NCBI GenBank assembly: GCA_964513155.1
Contig: CAZEMA010000093.1
Location: 1 to 9,775 of the forward strand
Reading direction: 5' to 3'
Source of the DNA: DATEAV01 sp964513155
GTDB lineage: Bacteria; Chloroflexota; Anaerolineae; Anaerolineales; E44-bin32
DNA length: 9,775 bases
Part shown: positions 6,554 through 9,775 of the stretch, one piece after another
Layout of the letters: each line of letters begins with the position of its first letter
How positions within the stretch are numbered: position 1 is the stretch's first letter
The notes under the pieces: model-generated
Database searches by the model: none
What the model was told of the DNA's origin: nothing
Seen by the model: the letters and a program-made list of their open reading frames with translations, nothing else
Made by a program: the position numbers and the translations under genes

Positions 6554-7892
6554 GGGTGGCCTCCTCCAGAGCGGCGGCCAGGTCATCGATCTGGTCCCTG
6601 GTGTTGAGCTCGGTGACCGCGATCAGCATGTGATCCTTGAGCTCAGCATACGACTGGCCGAGATCATACCCGCCCAGAATCTCGTACTCCGACAGCAGCA
6701 GATCGTTGATCTCCGCCACCGGCCTAGGGCAAGCGACCACGAACTCGTTGAAGAACGGTCCCGAGTTCCACAGGTGATAGCCCGTCAGCCCCGAGATCTT
6801 GTCGGCAGCGTAGTGCGCCTTGTGGTAGCACAGCTCGGCGACTCTGCGCAGTCCTTGCTTGCCCATCATGGACAGGTAGACTGCGGCTGCGAGCGCCATT
6901 AGCCCCTGATTGGAGCAAATGTTGGAGGTGGCCTTCTCGCGCCGGATGTGCTGCTCGCGTGGCGTGAGGGTCAGCACGAAGCCGCGCTGCCCCCGGCTAT
7001 CCGTCGTCTGACCCGCCAGACGGCCGGCCATCTTGCGCACGAACTCATTCTTGGTGGTGAAGATGCCCAGGGACGGTCCGCCGTAGGAAATGGGGATACC
7101 CAGCGGCTGGCCCTCGCCCACGACGACGTCGGCGCCGAAGGCGGAGGGCGGTTTGAGCAGGCCAAGGGCCAGCGGGTTGACGACAATGCACAGCAGGGCG
7201 CCCGCCGCATGGGCCGCCTGCCCCAGCGCGCTGTAATCGCTGATGGTGCCGAAGAAATCCGGATACTGGACGGCGACCAGCGCCGTGTCCTGGTCCAACA
7301 GCCCTGCCAGCGCTTCGGGGCCGTTGCCGCAGGACTCGTCGCCGACGATCGTCAGGCCGATACCCTGCATATAGGTGCGCACGACCTCGCGGTAGTGCGG
7401 GTGCACTGCCGATGAGAGCACGATCTTGCGGCGCTTGCCGCGGTGGTGGTTGAGGGCCAGGATGACCGCTTCGGCCAACGCCGTGGCACCATCGTAGTGT
7501 GAGGCATTGGAGACATCCATGCCCGTCAGGTTGCAGATCAGGCTCTGGTATTCGAAGATCGCCTGGAGCGTGCCCTGCGAGATCTCGGGTTGGTAGGGGG
7601 TGTAGGCGGTGTAGAACTCACCGCGCCGGAGGATATGGTCGACCGCGGCAGGGATGAAGTGATTGTAGGCGCCGGCGCCCAGGAAGCAGGCGAAATGCCG
7701 GGTGTCGAGGTTCGCCTCGGAGAGCACCTGGAGTTCTTCCATGACCTCGATCTCGGAGAGCGGCTCCGGAAGATCGAGGTCGGGGAAGCGGACCTCTGCC
7801 GGGATGGCGTCGTACAGATCCTCCATCCTCTTCACGCCGATGGCCGCCAGCATGGCGCGGCGATCCTCGTCGGTGTGAGGGATGTAGGCCAT
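6546..7892 (-). CDS. gcvPA: Glycine dehydrogenase (decarboxylating) subunit 1, P-protein N-terminal half
   Basis: 448-aa partner of GcvPB; the two halves form the heteromeric P-protein of the glycine cleavage system. It shares the fold-type I aminotransferase architecture but lacks the PLP lysine, which is in GcvPB. Family landmarks: the start MAYIPHTDEDRRAML, FLGAGAYNHFIPA (70-82), FYTAYTPYQPEISQGTLQ (93-110), the GMDVSNASHYDG block (124-135), and EGQPLGIPISYGGPSLG in the middle. Length is as expected. The ATG shares one base with the gcvH stop (TAATG, 7894-7890), with a GGAG purine run upstream, so translation is probably coupled to gcvH. The 3' end overlaps gcvPB by 8 bp. Split P-proteins are known in many thermophilic, Gram-positive, archaeal and Chloroflexota genomes; Escherichia-type genomes have a fused GcvP. 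Confidence 0.96.
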   Translation of the reverse strand: MAYIPHTDEDRRAMLAAIGVKRMEDLYDAIPAEVRFPDLDLPEPLSEIEVMEELQVLSEANLDTRHFACFLGAGAYNHFIPAAVDHILRRGEFYTAYTPYQPEISQGTLQAIFEYQSLICNLTGMDVSNASHYDGATALAEAVILALNHHRGKRRKIVLSSAVHPHYREVVRTYMQGIGLTIVGDESCGNGPEALAGLLDQDTALVAVQYPDFFGTISDYSALGQAAHAAGALLCIVVNPLALGLLKPPSAFGADVVVGEGQPLGIPISYGGPSLGIFTTKNEFVRKMAGRLAGQTTDSRGQRGFVLTLTPREQHIRREKATSNICSNQGLMALAAAVYLSMMGKQGLRRVAELCYHKAHYAADKISGLTGYHLWNSGPFFNEFVVACPRPVAEINDLLLSEYEILGGYDLGQSYAELKDHMLIAVTELNTRDQIDDLAAALEEATHA

Positions 7893-8284
7893 TACTCGCT
7901 CCGTTCCTGACAGAACTTCTCGTAGGCGGCGGCGTCCATCAGCCCCGTCAGTTCCGCGGGGTTCGTGATCTCGAAGCGGATCATCCAGGCCTCACCGTAG
8001 GCGTCCTGGTTCACCGTCTCGGGCTTCCCGGGAAGCGCCTCGTTGATCTCCGTGATCTTGCCCGAGACGGGCATGTAGACCTCGGCCGCGGCCTTGACGG
8101 ACTCGATATTGGCGAACGTCGCACCCTTCGCCACCGAATCCCCCACGCCCACGATTGCCTCGACAAAGACGATGTCGGACAGGTGCTCCTGGGCGTAGTC
8201 GGTGATCCCCGCCGTCCCGATCTTGCCGTCGACGCGGAGCCACTCATCGTTCTGCGTGTACTTGAGTCCCGCTGCAACCTTCAT
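7892..8284 (-). CDS. gcvH: Glycine cleavage system H protein (lipoyl carrier)
   Basis: 130-aa H protein, which shuttles the aminomethyl intermediate between P, T and L proteins on a swinging lipoyl arm. The family pattern is clear: YTQNDEWLRVDG (9-20), GITDYAQEHLSDIVFVE (26-42), and the lipoyl-lysine site ESVKAAAEVY (61-70), where Lys64 is the attachment residue, followed by PVSGKITEIN (72-81), GEAWMIRFE (97-105) and the C-terminal YEKFCQE helix. The start at 8284 has a textbook AGGAGG (8295-8290) 5 nt upstream. It is the first gene after the tandem glycine riboswitch and its terminator, so it and the two downstream genes should be glycine-controlled. Lipoylation requires enzymes encoded outside the window. 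gcvT, often encoded before gcvH, is absent here. Confidence 0.97.
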   Translation of the reverse strand: MKVAAGLKYTQNDEWLRVDGKIGTAGITDYAQEHLSDIVFVEAIVGVGDSVAKGATFANIESVKAAAEVYMPVSGKITEINEALPGKPETVNQDAYGEAWMIRFEITNPAELTGLMDAAAYEKFCQERSE

Positions 8285-8321
8285 CTGAACCTCCTGGCAG
8301 GATGCATACTTGAATGGGATG

Positions 8322-8361
8322 AAAACCAGAGGACGCGCACCAGCAAGGTGGGCGTCCTCTG
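8322..8361 (-). terminator. Riboswitch expression-platform terminator upstream of gcvH
   Basis: On the minus strand CAGAGGACGC pairs with GCGTCCTCTG (8361-8352 with 8336-8327, 10 bp). After one G-G mismatch a further 4 bp close a 5-nt loop, and the hairpin is followed by TTTTC (8325-8321). The 5' arm begins with CAGAGG (8361-8356), which is also the 3' strand of P1 in the second glycine aptamer. Pairing in P1 and in the terminator are therefore mutually exclusive. It ends 37 bp before the gcvH start codon. Confidence 0.88.
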
Positions 8362-8429
8362 TCGGGAACCTGAGAGATTCATCCCCTTCCGGGGATTTGC
8401 CCCGTCGGTGCCTGGCGGCTCTCCAGAGG
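8356..8429 (-). promoter_or_regulatory. Glycine riboswitch, aptamer II (promoter-distal)
   Basis: Read on the minus strand from 8429 to 8356. P1 is CCTCTG (8429-8424) with CAGAGG (8361-8356). The conserved core GGCACCGACGGGGCAAA (8412-8396) is present. A hairpin ATCCCC-GGAA-GGGGAT (8396-8381) has a GNRA-type loop. The conserved CTCTCAGG (8375-8368) pairs with GGAGAG next to P1. This matches the gcvT-type glycine aptamer. Only a 6-nt linker (8430-8435) separates it from aptamer I, as in cooperative tandem glycine riboswitches. Its P1 overlaps the terminator, so this aptamer carries the switching helix. Confidence 0.93.
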
Positions 8430-8435
8430 CATTCC

Positions 8436-8535
8436 CAGATAGGGTCCTTTGACCTGAGAGTTTCGCCGGGCGCTCATCCACGTCCGCCCGGTTTGCCCCT
8501 TCGGTGCCCAACGCGCCGGGTCTCTCCCCTATCTG
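8436..8535 (-). promoter_or_regulatory. Glycine riboswitch, aptamer I (promoter-proximal)
   Basis: Read on the minus strand from 8535 to 8436. P1 is a perfect 9-bp helix, CAGATAGGG (8535-8527) with CCCTATCTG (8444-8436). The conserved core GGCACCGAAGGGGCAAA (8508-8492) differs from aptamer II at one position. A variable hairpin CCGGGCG/CGCCCGG lies at 8491-8466, then the conserved CTCTCAGGTCAAAGGAC (8460-8444). All diagnostic gcvT-type glycine aptamer elements are present, so both aptamers look functional. Its first base lies about 12 nt after the predicted transcription start. Confidence 0.93.
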
Positions 8536-8553
8536 AGGCTGATTGTGGAGCGA

Positions 8554-8582
8554 ATTCTAAGGGCAGGGAGGCCGGATGTCAA
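8554..8582 (-). promoter_or_regulatory. Strong sigma70-type promoter of the glycine riboswitch and gcv operon
   Basis: On the minus strand a perfect TTGACA (8582-8577) is followed after exactly 17 bp by TAGAAT (8559-8554), a five-of-six -10 match. The start would be near 8547, shortly before aptamer I (8535). The -35 box lies about 35 bp after the alr stop codon, with no terminator in between, so alr transcripts could also read into the riboswitch. Confidence 0.8.
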
Positions 8583-8617
8583 GCAAAGGCCACCGACCAT
8601 CGTCCGTCATCTGCGGT

Positions 8618-9733
8618 CTAACCGATGCTCACCCGCGCCACGCGTGCCGACAGCCCGCACACGACCTCGTAGCTGAACGTTCCCCAGATCGTGCCGAGAT
8701 CCTCGGCCGTCAGCTCGGCCTGGCCCTGCCGGCCGATCAAGACCACCTCGTCGCCCACCCGGGCCTGGGGCACTTCATCCAACTGCACCATCAGCTGGTC
8801 CATGCACACCTGCCCGACCACGGGCACGACCCGGCCACCCACCAGGACCCGGTTACCCCCCACCCGACGGTAGCCGTCCCCATACCCCACCGGGACAACG
8901 CCGATCCGCTCTACCTTCCGGGTAACGTAGGTGTGGCCATAGCCCACGCCCCGGCCGGGCGGCGTCAAACGGACCTGCGTCAACTGTGACTTCCAGGTCA
9001 GGACGGGGCGGAAGCCCTCCGGCAGCTGGCACTCCACCGAAGGATGCAGCCCGTAGATAGCGATGCCCACCCGCACCATGTCGAAGCAGGCGCTGGGGCG
9101 GGTCAGCCCCGCAGCCGAGTTGGCCGCGTGAACCAGCGGCGGCCGCACCCCCGCCGTTTCGATCTGGTCGAGGACTAGGCGGAACTGTCGCGCCTGTTCC
9201 TCCGTCGGCGCCGCATCGTCTTCATCCGCCCGGGCCAAGTGGGTGAACAGGCCCTCAAAGAGGACCCCCGGCGTGGTCGCCAGCCGCCGAGCCAGCTCGG
9301 GGGCGGCCTCGGGCTCGCTACCGAGGCGCGTCATCCCGGTGTCAACCTTCAGGTGCAGGCGCGCCGGCTGGCCAACCGCGGCGGCAGCCTCGGCTGCCGT
9401 CTTCACGTGCTCGGTCTCCCACACAGCCATCGAAACGCGGGCCGCGATCGCCTCCCGGAGCCTCTGAACGGGCGTGGCACCAAGGATCAGAATGGGGCAA
9501 TCCATCCCCGCCTGGCGGAGCTCGAGGGCCTCATCCAGCCGGGCCACGCCGCACCAGGCGGCGCCGGCGCGGACGGCGGCCCTGGCCACAGGAACCGCGC
9601 CATGGCCGTAGCCATTGGCCTTGACCACCGCCATCACCTGAGCGCCGGTGCGCCGGAGACACTGCTGGACATTGCCCTCGACGGCCTCCAGGTCAATCTC
9701 CAGCCAGTTGGAATACTCGCCTGCGAGGGACAT
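8618..9733 (-). CDS. alr: Alanine racemase
   Basis: 371-aa PLP enzyme interconverting L- and D-alanine in the cytoplasm, supplying D-alanine for peptidoglycan. N-terminal TIM barrel: WLEIDLEAVEGNV (10-22), PLP lysine Lys38 in VVKANGYGHG (36-45), LKVDTGMTRLG (128-138, with Arg136), and the VHAANSAA block (201-208). MVRVGIAIYG (219-228) carries the Arg (221) expected to contact the PLP pyridine nitrogen. C-terminal beta domain: catalytic Tyr265 in GVGYGHTYV, VPVGYGDGYRR (280-290), GQVCMDQ (307-313), and GTFSYEVVCG (351-360). Length and both catalytic residues are normal. The ATG at 9733 is the only sensible start. It has no Shine-Dalgarno sequence, and a TATAAT box ends 8 nt before it, which suggests a leaderless mRNA. 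A biosynthetic rather than catabolic role is inferred, since no D-alanine catabolic genes are nearby. Confidence 0.97.
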   Translation of the reverse strand: MSLAGEYSNWLEIDLEAVEGNVQQCLRRTGAQVMAVVKANGYGHGAVPVARAAVRAGAAWCGVARLDEALELRQAGMDCPILILGATPVQRLREAIAARVSMAVWETEHVKTAAEAAAAVGQPARLHLKVDTGMTRLGSEPEAAPELARRLATTPGVLFEGLFTHLARADEDDAAPTEEQARQFRLVLDQIETAGVRPPLVHAANSAAGLTRPSACFDMVRVGIAIYGLHPSVECQLPEGFRPVLTWKSQLTQVRLTPPGRGVGYGHTYVTRKVERIGVVPVGYGDGYRRVGGNRVLVGGRVVPVVGQVCMDQLMVQLDEVPQARVGDEVVLIGRQGQAELTAEDLGTIWGTFSYEVVCGLSARVARVSIG

Positions 9734-9741
9734 GGGCCGCG

Positions 9742-9770
9742 ATTATAAGCCCGCCGGCTCCGGTTGTGTA
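9742..9770 (-). promoter_or_regulatory. Promoter of alr with -10 box almost touching the start codon
   Basis: On the minus strand TACACA (9770-9765, four of six) is followed after 17 bp by a perfect TATAAT (9747-9742). Only 8 nt (CGCGGCCC) separate the -10 box from the ATG at 9733, so transcription should begin at or within about two bases of the start codon. Confidence 0.65.
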
Positions 9771-9775
9771 GAGAA

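Noticed and set aside
5171..6607. 478-codon plus-strand open frame opposite gcvPB
   Set aside because: Antisense shadow. The minus strand encodes an unmistakable intact GcvPB, and the plus frame has no family resemblance or ribosome site. Long antisense frames are expected at this GC content.

Overview
The window is high-GC bacterial DNA with seven protein genes, all read from the minus strand. The phylum cannot be proven from sequence alone. A membrane-anchored Ser/Thr kinase with a long Pro/Thr/Ser-rich outer tail, a split glycine decarboxylase (GcvPA/GcvPB), a squalene/phytoene synthase and a uridine kinase fused to a ThrRS-like N-terminus fit Chloroflexota (Anaerolineae-like) best. This is an inference of moderate to low confidence. 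Long plus-strand reading frames here are high-GC shadows of the real genes.

In order of transcription (right to left): (1) alr, alanine racemase (8618-9733), has a sigma70-type promoter whose -10 box sits only 8 nt before the ATG, so the mRNA is probably leaderless or nearly so. (2) A consensus promoter (TTGACA, 17 bp, TAGAAT) lies just past the alr stop. It drives a tandem glycine riboswitch (8356-8535) that ends in an intrinsic terminator (8322-8361). The second aptamer's P1 3' strand is also the terminator's 5' arm, which predicts a glycine-ON switch. (3) The riboswitch leads gcvH-gcvPA-gcvPB (8284 to 5084), which are tightly overlapped and closed by a strong intrinsic terminator (5017-5060). 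gcvT and lpd are not in the window. (4) A gap of about 425 bp (4659-5083) holds that terminator, a perfect 12-bp hairpin, a 14-bp palindrome and promoter-like A/T-rich boxes. (5) A uridine kinase-like nucleoside kinase (2931-4658) has a TGS/ThrRS-like N-terminal region. (6) A Hanks-type Ser/Thr protein kinase (1167-2726) has one transmembrane helix and a low-complexity outer tail. (7) A squalene/phytoene synthase family gene starts at 1004 and runs off the left edge of the window.

The clearest functional unit is glycine catabolism. Free glycine is sensed by the tandem aptamer, which permits transcription of the H protein and both P-protein subunits. They decarboxylate glycine and load the aminomethyl group onto lipoyl-H, and the T and L proteins must be encoded elsewhere. 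The neighbouring alr makes D-alanine for peptidoglycan, and excess glycine is known to interfere with D-alanine use. Co-location may therefore be meaningful, although no shared regulation is proven. The nucleoside kinase, protein kinase and terpene synthase appear to be separate transcription units. Nothing in the window looks like a mobile element, CRISPR array, tRNA or rRNA.
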